Shown: positions 1 through 8,870 of the stretch, piece by piece
How the letters are laid out: every line of letters starts with the position of its first letter
How positions within the stretch are numbered: position 1 is the stretch's first letter
DNA from: Herbaspirillum sp. WKF16
Lineage (GTDB): Bacteria; Pseudomonadota; Gammaproteobacteria; Burkholderiales; Burkholderiaceae_D
Length of the DNA stretch: 64,000 nt
Direction of reading: 5' to 3'
Assembly: GCF_028993615.1 (NCBI RefSeq)
Contig: NZ_CP118632.1
Span: 2,604,001-2,668,000, forward strand
Notes under the pieces: model-generated
Told to the model about the DNA's origin: nothing
The model's input: only the letters and a program-made list of their open reading frames with translations
Databases searched by the model: none
Program-made: the position numbers and the translations under genes

Positions 1-428
1 CGGCTGATCTCGGCGATGCCGCGCACCAGCGCGTTCGGATAGCTCTGGCTGAAGATGGACGACGCCACCGCCGGCGCCAGCGCGTCGATATCCTCGATGC
101 GGTAGATGGCGCTGAACAGGTCGGCCTCGCGCGGGTCGATGCGGTCGTCGGCGCCGGCCTCGCGACGACGGCGCAGGAACAGCGGCAGTTCGGGGCGCAC
201 CTCGTGGATGCGGCGCGCCAGGCCGCGGCCGGACTCGCCCAGGCCGGCCAGGCTCTCCGAGAGCATCACGCCGCCCAGGTCGACGTTGCTGCGCAGCACC
301 GCCATCACATGCTCCTCGTGCGCCTTCAGGCCCACCAGGTTGTGGCGCTCGCAAAACGACTTGATGGTGCCGTAGCAGTCGGCATCCTTGTCCAGCACCA
401 GCACCTTGCTGGTGATTGCCGCATCCAT
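1..428 (-). CDS. degenerate receiver-like protein, C-terminus outside window
   Basis: The reading frame opens at an ATG (426-428) and runs off the left edge, so only about 142 N-terminal residues are visible. The start (MDAAITSKVLVLDKDADCYG) looks like the first strand of a response-regulator receiver, with the acidic pair reduced to D-K-D. Where the phosphorylated aspartate should end strand 3, the sequence reads DLGGVMLSES, so no obvious phospho-acceptor is present. It follows the CheX-like gene by 40 bases on the same strand, so it is probably the last visible gene of the leftward signalling operon. I infer a non-phosphorylated receiver or adaptor; the unseen C-terminus could carry an output domain. 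The family name is not certain. Confidence 0.6.
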   Translation of the reverse strand, partial: MDAAITSKVLVLDKDADCYGTIKSFCERHNLVGLKAHEEHVMAVLRSNVDLGGVMLSESLAGLGESGRGLARRIHEVRPELPLFLRRRREAGADDRIDPREADLFSAIYRIEDIDALAPAVASSIFSQSYPNALVRGIAEIS

Positions 429-468
429 GCTCACTCTTTTCTCCGTATCCGATCGCGCCGATCCCGGC

Positions 469-1047
469 TCAGAACAATTCCAGCTCGCCGGTGCTGACAT
501 CCTCCTCTTCGGCCGACACCGTGAAATCCATCGCGTCGTAGGCCGAAATGCACAGCGAGACGTGCAAACGCGGCGACTCCGGGATTTCCACGGCGAAATG
601 CCGGATGTGCGCGGCGTTGAGGCGTTGCAGGTAGGCCGCGCAATTGCGGTCGATCACGTTGGGCGTGGACATGCCCAGGTGCGGGAAGAAGCGGCCCAGG
701 TCGCGGTTCAGGATGCCGCAGCACAGGTTGCCGCATTCGGCGATGGCGTCCATGAAGCCCTGCTCGCCCATCTCTTCCGCGTCGACCCGGTTCAGGCGCG
801 CGAAGTGGCCGCGGGTGGCCGCGTCCGGCGTGAAGTAAAACATCACCATCAGGCGAAACAGATAGGACGACACAGTCAGCACCACGATCTTCTTTTCGCT
901 GATGGCGGATATATCCTCGATCGCGGAAATCTCCACGCTCGACTCCGCCGGCACCATGCTGGCCTTCAAGGCCTGCTGCAGCAGCGTGTCGAAGCCGTCC
1001 CGGGCGGACTGGCTGATCAGGTTCGCACTTTCCATTGCCTCGTTCAT
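469..1047 (-). CDS. CheX/CheC-type chemotaxis phosphatase-like protein
   Basis: The 192-residue protein resembles the CheC/CheX/FliY family, which removes phosphate from CheY-type receivers. The visible hallmark is the ExxN phosphatase motif at residues 104-107 ([11 protein letters not shown]), inside a helix that matches the family's catalytic helix. CheX usually carries one such motif and is about 150 residues, so this one has extra N-terminal sequence. Its ATG overlaps the stop of the upstream MCP-like gene by four bases (ATGA), implying translational coupling. A degenerate receiver gene follows. Assignment to the family is good; the partner receiver is not visible in the window. Confidence 0.72.
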   Translation of the reverse strand: MNEAMESANLISQSARDGFDTLLQQALKASMVPAESSVEISAIEDISAISEKKIVVLTVSSYLFRLMVMFYFTPDAATRGHFARLNRVDAEEMGEQGFMDAIAECGNLCCGILNRDLGRFFPHLGMSTPNVIDRNCAAYLQRLNAAHIRHFAVEIPESPRLHVSLCISAYDAMDFTVSAEEEDVSTGELELF

Positions 1048-1769
1048 GCGGCCTCGGCCAGCGTGTCCCTGGTCTTCTTGTTGATCAGGTCCAGGCCGAT
1101 CACCGCGCCCATGATCATCTTGCCGCCGGCCTGCAGGTCCTGGAAGGTGGTGGTGGTGATCAGGTCGTTCTGGTACAGGTTGGCGCGATAGCTCTTGGAG
1201 AGTTTCTCGGCGCGCTGCGCCAGGTCGCGCACCTCGGAGGCCACCACCGCGAAGCCGCGGCCGTGGGCGCCGGCGCGCGCGGCTTCGATGGACGCATTGA
1301 GCGCAACGATGATGACCTGGTTGACGATCAGCGCGAACTCGTCGTTCTTGCGGTGCATCTCGCGGTTGTGGGAGATCAGCACGTTCATGTCGTCGTGCCA
1401 GCGCTCGAAGGTGCGGATCAAACCCAGCAGCCTGGCGATGGTGTCCTGCGAGGCGTCGCAGTTCTCCATCATGCGCGCCACGCTTTCCGACTTGCGCGAC
1501 GACAGCCTCGCAATCATCTCTTCACCGTCGCGGCGCATTTCTTCCATGCGGCGCTCGCCGTCGCGGCGCTCCTGCTCCAATTGCAGCTGGTGCCCGGCGA
1601 CATCGCGCCGCTGCTCTTCCAGCGTCTCCTGGATGCTGCGCTTGAGGGCCTCGACCTGCTCCAGGTCGATCATGCGCGCCGCGCGCGCCTTCTGCCGCCG
1701 CCACAGCCACGCCATCGGCGCTCCGGCCAGCAAGGCGCCCAGCGCCAGGAAGACTATCGAGTTCCACAT
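1044..1769 (-). CDS. short single-TM methyl-accepting chemotaxis-type signalling protein
   Basis: The 241-residue protein has one N-terminal membrane helix (about residues 3-22), then a coiled coil, then a clear MCP signalling hairpin ([19 protein letters not shown] followed by [15 protein letters not shown]). It lacks a periplasmic sensor domain and a HAMP domain, so it is far shorter than ordinary receptors of 500 residues or more. The conserved tip contacts CheA and CheW in classical systems. It sits 42 bases downstream of the CheA-like kinase and overlaps the CheX-like gene. I infer that it is a membrane-anchored scaffold that takes signals from a partner instead of sensing ligand itself. 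Confidence 0.8.
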   Translation of the reverse strand: MWNSIVFLALGALLAGAPMAWLWRRQKARAARMIDLEQVEALKRSIQETLEEQRRDVAGHQLQLEQERRDGERRMEEMRRDGEEMIARLSSRKSESVARMMENCDASQDTIARLLGLIRTFERWHDDMNVLISHNREMHRKNDEFALIVNQVIIVALNASIEAARAGAHGRGFAVVASEVRDLAQRAEKLSKSYRANLYQNDLITTTTFQDLQAGGKMIMGAVIGLDLINKKTRDTLAEAA

Positions 1770-1811
1770 GGATTCATTTCCGCATCATTGCTTCGTTAGC
1801 GCATCGCCGCT

Positions 1812-4244
1812 TCAGGCCACCTGTGGATTGCCGTCGGCCGGCAATTGCACCGGGTGGGGCTGTTCCTGGCCGGCCACCGGATAAGGCACGTCGATGCCGT
1901 CCACTTCCACCGCCACGCTCTCCGGCAGCATCACGATGATCTGGAACGGCCGGAAGGCGGCGCCTTCGGCGGTGTCGGTGAAGCGGATCTCGATCTTGCC
2001 GTGCTCGCGGATGACGAAGTCCAGCACCGCGTCCATGCCCACGCCGCGGCCGGAAACCTCGGTCACCTCGCTGCGGGTGGAGAAGCCCGGCTGCAGGATC
2101 AGGCGCGCCAGTTCCGCATCCGAGAGCGCCTGGTCGACGGTGATCATGTTCTTTTCGATGCCGGTCTGGCGCACGCGCTCCAGCGCCAGGCCGCGGCCGT
2201 CGTCGGACAGCGCCATATGCAGCATGCCGCCCATCACGCCCATCTCCAGCTTGATGGAGCCGGCTTGCGCCTTGCCCTTGGCCAGGCGCTCTTCCACGCT
2301 TTCCAGGCCATGGTCCATGGCGTTGCGGATCAGGTGCATGAACACGTTCTGCAGCAGCGGGGAGGCGTAGCTGTGGATCACATAACCGTTGTCCTCGATC
2401 TCCACCAGCGGCGCGGCCTTGCCCAGGTCGGCAGCCAGCGCCGGCAGCGAGCCGGTGACCGGCGCCAGCACGTCCTGCACGGCTTCGGTGCCCAGCAGAC
2501 GCAGCGTGCGGCGCACTTCGTTGCGCACCGCCACCAGCTCGTGCAGGTTGGCGGTATTGACGTGCTCCAGGCGATGCAGGCTTTCCTGGATGTGCTTGCG
2601 GTCGATGGTCAGCACATGGCGCTCGTAGCCTGGAGCGGCGGTCGCGGCATCGGCGGCGCCGGCGCTTGCGCGTCCCAGCGTGACCTCGTTGATGCGGGCG
2701 TAGCGGTCGATGATCTCGCGCACCTGGGCCAGCTGCAGCAGCAGGTCTTCCTGCTGCCAGACGGCGCCGGTTTCCGGATGGCGCAGGTCGTCGTAGTGCT
2801 GCTCGGCCTCGTGCACCACGTTGGCCAGGTGCAGCAGGCCGTAGGTACGGCCGTTACCCTTGATGGTATGCATGTTGCGGAACAGCTTGGCGATGGCGAA
2901 GGCGGTGGCCTCCGGATTCTGGTGCACGATCTGCTCGTTCTCGTCCAGGAAGCGGCGCGCGCTGCCGATGAACTCGGCGAACTTGGCCGGCGCCACGGCG
3001 AGGATCTCGCCGATCATCTCCAGCTCGCGCTTTTGCTCGTTGGCCTCGGCCGCCAGGTGGCGCAACTCGGTGACGTCGCGCACGCACAGCATCAGGCGGA
3101 TCACCGTGTCGTTGTCGTCGGTGATCGGCGACCACGAGAGGTCGAGTATCTTGCGGGCGCCGCCGGCCATGGTCTTCTCGACCTCGCCCACCATCAGGTG
3201 TTCGTTGAACGCGAAGTTCATCACGTCCTCGCCGATGCAGGCGCCGCCGATGGCCTCGATCTGCGACAGCGTGTCGGCGCCCAGGTTGGTGCCGGAGAAC
3301 ACCAGCTCCATCATGTCGCGCCCGGCGATGTCGGCGGTCTCGAACACGGTTTCCAGGAAGGCTGAATACTCGGGATGGATCTTGTTGCCGTCGACGATGG
3401 TCAGGATGCCCTGCGGGATGTTCTGCAGCATGGCCTGCATGTCGGCGGTCTTCTGGCGCACCTGGGCCGAAGCCTCCTCGATCTTTTCCACCATGCCGTT
3501 GAAGGCGACGATGGAGTGGCCGACCTCGTCCATGCGCTGCACCGGCAGGCGGCGGGTGAAGTCCTGGCTGGCCGCGATCTCGCCCATCATGGACGACATG
3601 CGGCTGATCGGGCCGGTGATCTGGCGGTACAACAGGAAGCCCAGCCCGCCCAGCAGCAGCACCGCCACCGCGGTGACGATGGTGATGGTGGTGGTGGTCT
3701 GCGAGAGCTTGTCGTTCAGGGAGGCGATGGCGCCGTCCTTGAAGCGGTTCTTCTCGATGCGCAGCGTGTTGACGATGCCTTCCAGCTCGGTCTGGTACTG
3801 CATCACGCCGCCGAAGAACTGCGCCTGGGCGATCTCGTTCTTGCCGGCCAGCTTGAACTTGGCGGTGTTGTCGATGGCGCCGAAATAGTTGTCCAGGCTC
3901 TCGCGCGCCTGCTCGATCAGGCCGCGCTGGGCCACGCCGTCGGCCTGCTTCTCCTGCAGCGCCAGCGCCTGTTCCAGCACCGCCTTCTTCTCGGCCAGCT
4001 TTTCGTTTTCCTGGGTCACCAGCTGGTTGTCGGTCTCGGTCACCATAACCATCGCCGCCAGCTGCACATCCTTCAGTTGCCCCATCAGGTCGGACGACGC
4101 CAGCACGCTGGGCATCACGCCTTCGGTCACGGATTTGACTTCGACCGCGCTGCCGCGCGACTGGTACATCGCGTAGCCGCCGATGCCGGCGATGGCGATG
4201 AAGGTGAGCATCACGAGCAGCGTGATGCGCATACGGATGGTCAT
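1812..4244 (-). CDS. CheA-like membrane histidine kinase with HAMP, PAS and Hpt domains
   Basis: The 810-residue protein has a first TM at about 8-28, a helical periplasmic region to about 180, a second TM at about 185-206, HAMP at about 207-258, and a PAS-like region at about 270-395. An Hpt domain with phospho-His459 (FRNMHTIKGNGRTYG) and a CheA-style ATPase follow (HLIRNAMDHGLESVEER; SDDGRGL; GRGVGMDAV). Unlike CheA it ends soon after the ATPase, with no recognisable P5/CheW-like domain, and it is itself a transmembrane sensor. A Shine-Dalgarno sequence (AAGGGGAA) precedes the ATG. It heads the leftward MCP/CheX/receiver operon and would phosphorylate a receiver not seen here. Confidence 0.85.
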   Translation of the reverse strand: MTIRMRITLLVMLTFIAIAGIGGYAMYQSRGSAVEVKSVTEGVMPSVLASSDLMGQLKDVQLAAMVMVTETDNQLVTQENEKLAEKKAVLEQALALQEKQADGVAQRGLIEQARESLDNYFGAIDNTAKFKLAGKNEIAQAQFFGGVMQYQTELEGIVNTLRIEKNRFKDGAIASLNDKLSQTTTTITIVTAVAVLLLGGLGFLLYRQITGPISRMSSMMGEIAASQDFTRRLPVQRMDEVGHSIVAFNGMVEKIEEASAQVRQKTADMQAMLQNIPQGILTIVDGNKIHPEYSAFLETVFETADIAGRDMMELVFSGTNLGADTLSQIEAIGGACIGEDVMNFAFNEHLMVGEVEKTMAGGARKILDLSWSPITDDNDTVIRLMLCVRDVTELRHLAAEANEQKRELEMIGEILAVAPAKFAEFIGSARRFLDENEQIVHQNPEATAFAIAKLFRNMHTIKGNGRTYGLLHLANVVHEAEQHYDDLRHPETGAVWQQEDLLLQLAQVREIIDRYARINEVTLGRASAGAADAATAAPGYERHVLTIDRKHIQESLHRLEHVNTANLHELVAVRNEVRRTLRLLGTEAVQDVLAPVTGSLPALAADLGKAAPLVEIEDNGYVIHSYASPLLQNVFMHLIRNAMDHGLESVEERLAKGKAQAGSIKLEMGVMGGMLHMALSDDGRGLALERVRQTGIEKNMITVDQALSDAELARLILQPGFSTRSEVTEVSGRGVGMDAVLDFVIREHGKIEIRFTDTAEGAAFRPFQIIVMLPESVAVEVDGIDVPYPVAGQEQPHPVQLPADGNPQVA

Positions 4245-4587
4245 TGAATTCCCCTTGTAGTGGCGATCCGCTGCACCGTTTCAGGCTCATCCCAGGAGCG
4301 TGAACAGACGATCAGGACTTGGCGGATGCGGGGCGAATTGTTGCATTCAAGTATTACTGCTGCGTGACAAGGCACGGGCGCCGGCTCGAGGCGGCCGCAG
4401 GCTCGCATCCGTCCGGACCGCAACGGAGGCCGGCCGCCAGGCGCCCTGCGGGAACAGTGCCGTATTGCAATCCCGCAGACTCGTAACAGGCGACAGAGTC
4501 GTCCTACATCAGCTTGGGCACCTGTCCGATGTTGCGTCGGCGCGACCGGCGCTATGGTGGCTGCTCCATCGTTGAAAGGAGAACACC
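4245..4587. other. divergent intergenic region
   Basis: This stretch separates the leftward signalling operon from the rightward small-protein genes and must hold both promoters. I see the Shine-Dalgarno sequences of both flanking genes and a short dyad (CGAC-AGA-GTCG) near 4490-4501. I find no convincing -35/-10 pair or gene. Confidence 0.5.
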
Positions 4588-4797
4588 ATGCAGCACAAGC
4601 ACTCTCCTCAGGCCGCCCCGCAACAGCACGACGCCAATACGCCCGGCAATCCGTTTGCCGACCAGGCGCAGGCCCAGTCCGAAAAGCAGCAGCAGGCGAT
4701 GGCCGCCGAAAGCGAACGCCAGGCCGCTTCCCGCGCGCACGTGGAACAAGGCAACGCGCACATCAAGCAGCCGGACAAGTCGCGCAACGGCTCCTGA
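4588..4797 (+). CDS. small hydrophilic protein of unknown function
   Basis: I do not recognise this 69-residue protein. It is rich in Gln, Ala, Lys and His with no hydrophobic segment, so it is probably soluble and disordered, like many small stress-induced proteins. A strong Shine-Dalgarno sequence (AAAGGAG, about six bases before the ATG) supports real translation. A second tiny hydrophilic gene follows after 33 bases and then the phospholipase D-like gene, so the set may be one transcription unit. Confidence 0.6.
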   Translation: MQHKHSPQAAPQQHDANTPGNPFADQAQAQSEKQQQAMAAESERQAASRAHVEQGNAHIKQPDKSRNGS

Positions 4798-4830
4798 GCC
4801 TCCTGACACCCAACCGACAAGGAGCACATC

Positions 4831-5016
4831 ATGAGCAACACCAAACCGCTGGCGCAGGAATACGCCAACTCGACCGAAACCAGCCTCGACAAGAGCAAGC
4901 CCGAGCGCTTCCCCAGGCAGGAGCAACCGCAGATCCAGAGCGGCGCCTCGGCGCGTCCCATGGACGGCAAGAACAAGGCGCGCGAAGAGCATCCGATTTC
5001 GGTCGGCAAGCCCTGA
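4831..5016 (+). CDS. small hydrophilic protein of unknown function
   Basis: This is a 61-residue, highly charged and polar protein with no membrane segment or known domain. A good Shine-Dalgarno sequence (ACAAGGAG, six bases before the ATG) and its place between the first small gene and the phospholipase D-like gene (28-base gap) argue that it is real. Its composition resembles the preceding small protein (Lys, Glu, Gln, Pro), though I see no clear alignment between them. The function is unknown; a stress or envelope role is only suggested by the neighbours. Confidence 0.58.
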   Translation: MSNTKPLAQEYANSTETSLDKSKPERFPRQEQPQIQSGASARPMDGKNKAREEHPISVGKP

Positions 5017-5044
5017 GTGCGCAGCATCACACTCCGGAGCCAGC

Positions 5045-7375
5045 ATGCGAGATCCCGCCCAACCCGATACCGAAGGCGGCCTGCTTCAACCCGGCCGCAA
5101 CTGCTGGCGGCTGGAGCACGCCGACCGCTTCAAGCTGCTGGTGGATGCTGCGCAATATTTCGCCGCGCTGCGCTCGGCCCTGCTGAAGGCGCAGCACAGC
5201 GTCTTCATCCTGGGCTGGGACATCGACAGCCGCACCGACCTGGCGCCCGAGGGCGCGGACGACGGCTTCCCTGCCCAGTTGGGCGATTTGCTGCACGCGC
5301 TGGTGGCGCAGCGGCCGCGCCTGCACATGCATGTGCTGAACTGGGACTACGCCATGCTCTACGCGCTGGAGCGCGAGTGGCTGATGGCCAGGAAGCCGGG
5401 ACGCGAGCGCAGCAAGCGCCTCCATTTCCACACCGACGCGCACCATCCCGTGGGCGCCTCGCATCACCAGAAGGTGGTGGTGATCGACGACCGCCTGGCC
5501 TTCGTCGGCGGCCTTGACCTGACCCGCTGCCGCTGGGATACGCCCGAGCACGCGCCCGACAATCCGCTGCGCCGCGATCCCGATGGCAAGCCCTACGCGC
5601 CCTTCCACGACGTGCAGGCCATGGTCGAAGGCGACGCCGCCCAGGCGCTGGGCGAGCTGGCGCGCCGCCGCTGGCGCCAGGCCGGTTACGGCGAGGCCGG
5701 CAAAACGGTGCAGGCCTCGCCCGACGCCACCGATGTCTGGCCGGACGGCTTCGAGCCCGACCTGCGCGATATCCGCGTCGGCATCTCGCGCACCGAACCC
5801 GACCATGACGGTCGCGCCGGCGTGTTCGAGATCCGCCAGCTGTACCTGGATGCGATCGCCGGCGCACGCGATTTCCTGTTCTTCGAGAACCAGTATTTCA
5901 CCTCCAACGTCCTGTCCGAGGCGCTGGGCGCGCGCCTGCGCGAAGCCGACGGCCCCGAGGTCGCGGTGGTTTCGCCGCGCACCCAGAGCGGCTGGCTGGA
6001 ACAGGCCACCATGGGTGCCCTGCGCGCGCGCATCCACCATCGCCTCAAGCATGCGCCGCCCGGCCGCGACGACCGGGCGGCGACGCGCTACCAGATGTAC
6101 AGCCCCTGCCTGCCGGGCCTGGGCGAGGATTGCCTGAACGTGCACAGCAAGGTATTTGCGATGGACGATCGCCTGTTCTCGGTGGGGTCGGCCAACATGA
6201 GCAACCGCTCGATGGCCGTCGATACCGAATGCAACCTCAGCATCGAGGCGCAGGGCGACGCCGCCAAAGAGGCCGAGGTGCGCGCCGCCATCGCCCTGAT
6301 GCGCAACCGCCTGCTGGCCGAACACCTGGGCGCGCAGCCCCAGGCGGTGGCCGAGCGCATCGACGCCGGCGGCAGCCTGCACGCCGCCATCGCCGAACTG
6401 CGCCAGCCGGACGGGCGCCACCTGGCGCCGCTGGATCCGCGACTGATCCCCGAGCTCGATGCCCTGACCCAGGACAACGCCGTGTTCGACCCCGAACGTC
6501 CGATCAGCCCCGATGAGATCGTCGACGCCTACGTGCCCCACGGCGCCCGCAAACCGGTGCCGCGCCGCATGATCGGCTTGTGCCTGCTGGCGGTCGCGCT
6601 GGTGGCCTTCGCCCTGGCCTGGCGCTTCACGCCGCTGCGCGAATGGATCAACCTGAGTTCGATGATCGCGCTGGCGCGCAGCGTGGACAAGATGCCGTTC
6701 ACCCCGGTGATCGTGATCGCCGCCTTCGTCGCGGCCGGCATGCTGATGGTGCCCATCACGGTGCTGATCGCCGTGGCCGGGGTGGTATTCGGGCCGCTCT
6801 ACGGCGGCCTCTACGCCACCACCGGCGTGGCGCTGAGCGCGGCGCTGGGTTTCTACCTGGGCAACTGGCTGGGCCACGACGCGCTGCGCCAGATGCTGGG
6901 GCCGCGCATCAACAACCTGAGCCGCCGCTTCGCCCAGCGCGGCATCGCCGCCATGGCGGTGATCCGGCTGCTGCCGATCGCCCCCTTCACGGTGGTCAAC
7001 GTGGTGGCCGGCGCTTCCCACCTGGGCCTGCGCGACTACATGATCGGCACGCTGATCGGCATGGTGCCGGGCATCGTGCTGACGGTGATCTTCTCGCACA
7101 ACCTGGCCGAGGCGATCCGCCATCCCAGCCTGCAGACCGTGCTGGTGCTGGCCCTGGTGACCAGCGCGCTGATGCTCACCGCCTTCGGCCTGCAAAAGCT
7201 GCTCAAGCCGCGCGAGGCAGGCAAGCGCACGCGCGCCAGCCAGCCTATGGGCGAGCGCGAGCAGCAGGCGCTGCGACGCGACGAGCCCAAGGCCGACGTG
7301 AAGAGCGGGACGCACTACCAGGAACTGCAGGCGCCCTCCGGCCGGCATGCGCACGTGGAGGCGCGCCGGGCGTGA
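5045..7375 (+). CDS. phospholipase D/cardiolipin synthase-like protein fused to a VTT membrane domain
   Basis: The 776-residue protein has two HKD phosphatidyl-transfer motifs: H141-K143-D148 (SHHQKVVVIDD) and H367-K369-D374 (NVHSKVFAMDD, then GSANMSNRS). Together they form one active site for phosphodiester exchange on phospholipids. From about residue 507 there are several membrane helices. The segment at about 550-680 matches the VTT (SNARE-associated/DedA-like) domain, including the GVVFGPLYGG re-entrant-type stretch and RLLPIAPFTVVN. It overlaps the next gene by four bases (GTGA). I infer envelope phospholipid remodelling at the inner membrane; the substrate is not proven. Confidence 0.85.
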   Translation: MRDPAQPDTEGGLLQPGRNCWRLEHADRFKLLVDAAQYFAALRSALLKAQHSVFILGWDIDSRTDLAPEGADDGFPAQLGDLLHALVAQRPRLHMHVLNWDYAMLYALEREWLMARKPGRERSKRLHFHTDAHHPVGASHHQKVVVIDDRLAFVGGLDLTRCRWDTPEHAPDNPLRRDPDGKPYAPFHDVQAMVEGDAAQALGELARRRWRQAGYGEAGKTVQASPDATDVWPDGFEPDLRDIRVGISRTEPDHDGRAGVFEIRQLYLDAIAGARDFLFFENQYFTSNVLSEALGARLREADGPEVAVVSPRTQSGWLEQATMGALRARIHHRLKHAPPGRDDRAATRYQMYSPCLPGLGEDCLNVHSKVFAMDDRLFSVGSANMSNRSMAVDTECNLSIEAQGDAAKEAEVRAAIALMRNRLLAEHLGAQPQAVAERIDAGGSLHAAIAELRQPDGRHLAPLDPRLIPELDALTQDNAVFDPERPISPDEIVDAYVPHGARKPVPRRMIGLCLLAVALVAFALAWRFTPLREWINLSSMIALARSVDKMPFTPVIVIAAFVAAGMLMVPITVLIAVAGVVFGPLYGGLYATTGVALSAALGFYLGNWLGHDALRQMLGPRINNLSRRFAQRGIAAMAVIRLLPIAPFTVVNVVAGASHLGLRDYMIGTLIGMVPGIVLTVIFSHNLAEAIRHPSLQTVLVLALVTSALMLTAFGLQKLLKPREAGKRTRASQPMGEREQQALRRDEPKADVKSGTHYQELQAPSGRHAHVEARRA

Positions 7376-8160
7376 CGGACACCGCGATGCAAGCGCCGCT
7401 GCGGCGCAGCCCTGAGCAGGCATCGGATACCGAACTGGTGCTCAGCGCCGACGTGCCGCTGGACAATCTCGATCCCTGGCCGCTGACCGTGGCCACCTAC
7501 AACATCCATGGCGCCGTCGGCACCGACGGCAGGTTCGCGCCCGAGCGCATTGCCGCCGTGCTGGGGGAAATCGAAGCCGACGTCATCGCGCTGCAGGAAG
7601 TGCCGCTGGGCGGCAGCGCCCAGCCCGACGTGCTGGACCTGCTGCGGCGGAGCACGGGTTTCCACGCGGTCGAAGGCCCGACCATGCAAACGCCCGACCG
7701 GCGCTACGGCAATGCGGTGCTGAGCCGCTACCCGGTGCTGGCCACCCAGAGCATCGACCTCTCCTTCGGCAGCCGCGAGCCGCGCGGCGCGCTGGACGCC
7801 GACATCGACTGCCGCGGCCACATGCTGAGGGTGGTGGCCACCCACCTGGGATTGAAGCCGGCCGAGCGGCGCCAGCAGATCAAGCGCCTGCTGCAGGCCT
7901 TCGATACCGACCAGGCGCCTGTGATTTTGATGGGGGATGTCAACGAGTGGTTCGTCTGGGGACGCGCGCTGCGCTGGCTGGTCTCGCACTTCGAGGCGGC
8001 GCCGGCGCCGCGCACCTTCCCGTCGCGCTGGCCGCTGTTCTCACTGGACCGGATATGGATCAGCCCGCGCCACCGGCTGCTGCATGTGGAGGTGCACCAG
8101 ACGCCGCTGGCGCGGGTGGCCTCCGACCACCTGCCGCTGATCGCGCACATCGACGGCTGA
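7372..8160 (+). CDS. endonuclease/exonuclease/phosphatase (EEP) family hydrolase
   Basis: The protein has 262 residues from the GTG at 7372, which overlaps the upstream stop; an ATG at 7387 would give 257. EEP hallmarks are in order: ATYNIHGAVG (metal-site Asn), IALQEV (metal Glu), THLGLKPAERRQQ (catalytic His), MGDVNEW (Asp/Asn) and ASDHLPL (the terminal SDH motif). The family covers DNases, sphingomyelinases and inositol phosphatases. Coupling to a phospholipase D-like gene suggests a phosphodiester or phosphomonoester lipid substrate, but that is inference. There is no signal peptide, so it probably acts in the cytoplasm. Confidence 0.82.
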   Translation: MTDTAMQAPLRRSPEQASDTELVLSADVPLDNLDPWPLTVATYNIHGAVGTDGRFAPERIAAVLGEIEADVIALQEVPLGGSAQPDVLDLLRRSTGFHAVEGPTMQTPDRRYGNAVLSRYPVLATQSIDLSFGSREPRGALDADIDCRGHMLRVVATHLGLKPAERRQQIKRLLQAFDTDQAPVILMGDVNEWFVWGRALRWLVSHFEAAPAPRTFPSRWPLFSLDRIWISPRHRLLHVEVHQTPLARVASDHLPLIAHIDG

Positions 8161-8169
8161 CGCGCCGCC

Positions 8170-8505
8170 TCAGCAGATGCGCCGCTTGCCGTTCCACAGC
8201 TTGACCGCCAGCGCCACCCAGATCAGCAGGAACAGGGTATTGCAGGGCAGCCAGATCATCTGGGTCCACACGTAATCGCTGACCCAGCTGGTCACCACGT
8301 CGCGGCAGCCGCATACCTGGTCGGCGTAAAGCAGCTCGCCGGTCTCGCGCGCGGCGGCGAACTGCAGCCACAGGAAGCCGAACACCAACGGAATCATCAC
8401 GACGCCCGCCGCGCACCAGCGCCGGGTGTGGCGGTGCCTGCGGCACCAGTCGATCTTGCCTAACGGGCCGTCGCCGGCGCATCCGTTCATTGCCTCGCTG
8501 TGCAT
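8170..8505 (-). CDS. small two-helix membrane protein of unknown function
   Basis: This is a 111-residue protein with two hydrophobic segments, around CAAGVVMIPLVFGFLWLQF and TLFLLIWVALAVKLW, with a Cys-containing loop (DQVCGCRDVV) between them. An upstream in-frame ATG at 8526 exists, but the AAGGGGG sequence lies just before the ATG at 8505, which decides the start. It is convergent with the EEP gene, with nine bases between the stops. I recognise no family. Confidence 0.62.
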   Translation of the reverse strand: MHSEAMNGCAGDGPLGKIDWCRRHRHTRRWCAAGVVMIPLVFGFLWLQFAAARETGELLYADQVCGCRDVVTSWVSDYVWTQMIWLPCNTLFLLIWVALAVKLWNGKRRIC

Positions 8506-8509
8506 TTTT

Positions 8510-8516
8510 CCCCCTT
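8510..8516 (-). promoter_or_regulatory. Shine-Dalgarno deciding the start of the small membrane protein
   Basis: On the minus strand AAGGGGG is followed by a four-base spacer and the ATG at 8505. The upstream ATG at 8526 has no comparable site. Confidence 0.6.
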
Positions 8517-8813
8517 GCACTTGCATCTGTCGTTACACCCCTGGATTGCCGCCGGCCGCCTGCAAGGCGTCCTCCGCCGGACGACAACCGCCAGCCGGCC
8601 GCCCTGCGGGAGGCCGGATCTTGTTCGAATCTGAATGAAGGTATCGGACGGGAAGGACGCCTGCCATCTACAGGCGCATCAGGGTGGCGACGCCGTGACG
8701 GCGTTCGCGCGGCAAACGCGGCAAACGCAGCCATTGCAACCGCAAAAGACATTTTGTTGCGCAATAGGCAATGCACCCAGAACCAATACGATACGTTTCG
8801 TCTCGGATTCTAG

Positions 8814-8831
8814 GTGCAAATTATCTTGCAC
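8814..8831. repeat. inverted repeat GTGCAA-N6-TTGCAC
   Basis: This is a perfect 6-bp dyad with a six-base spacer, in AT-rich sequence about 40 bases past the TetR stop and upstream of the small membrane protein gene. It could be an operator or a weak hairpin. There is no adjacent T run. Confidence 0.45.
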
Positions 8832-8870
8832 TCAACAAAATTTACGCTTGTTAGCTCGAATATTTACCAG

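Larger units (their letters stand above)
8506..8870. other. intergenic region between TetR gene and small membrane protein gene
   Basis: The region is comparatively AT-rich near 8740-8870 and contains one clear dyad (8814-8831). It probably carries the leftward promoter of the small membrane protein gene. No convincing gene was found; the reading frames across it lack a Shine-Dalgarno sequence and recognisable protein content. Confidence 0.5.
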
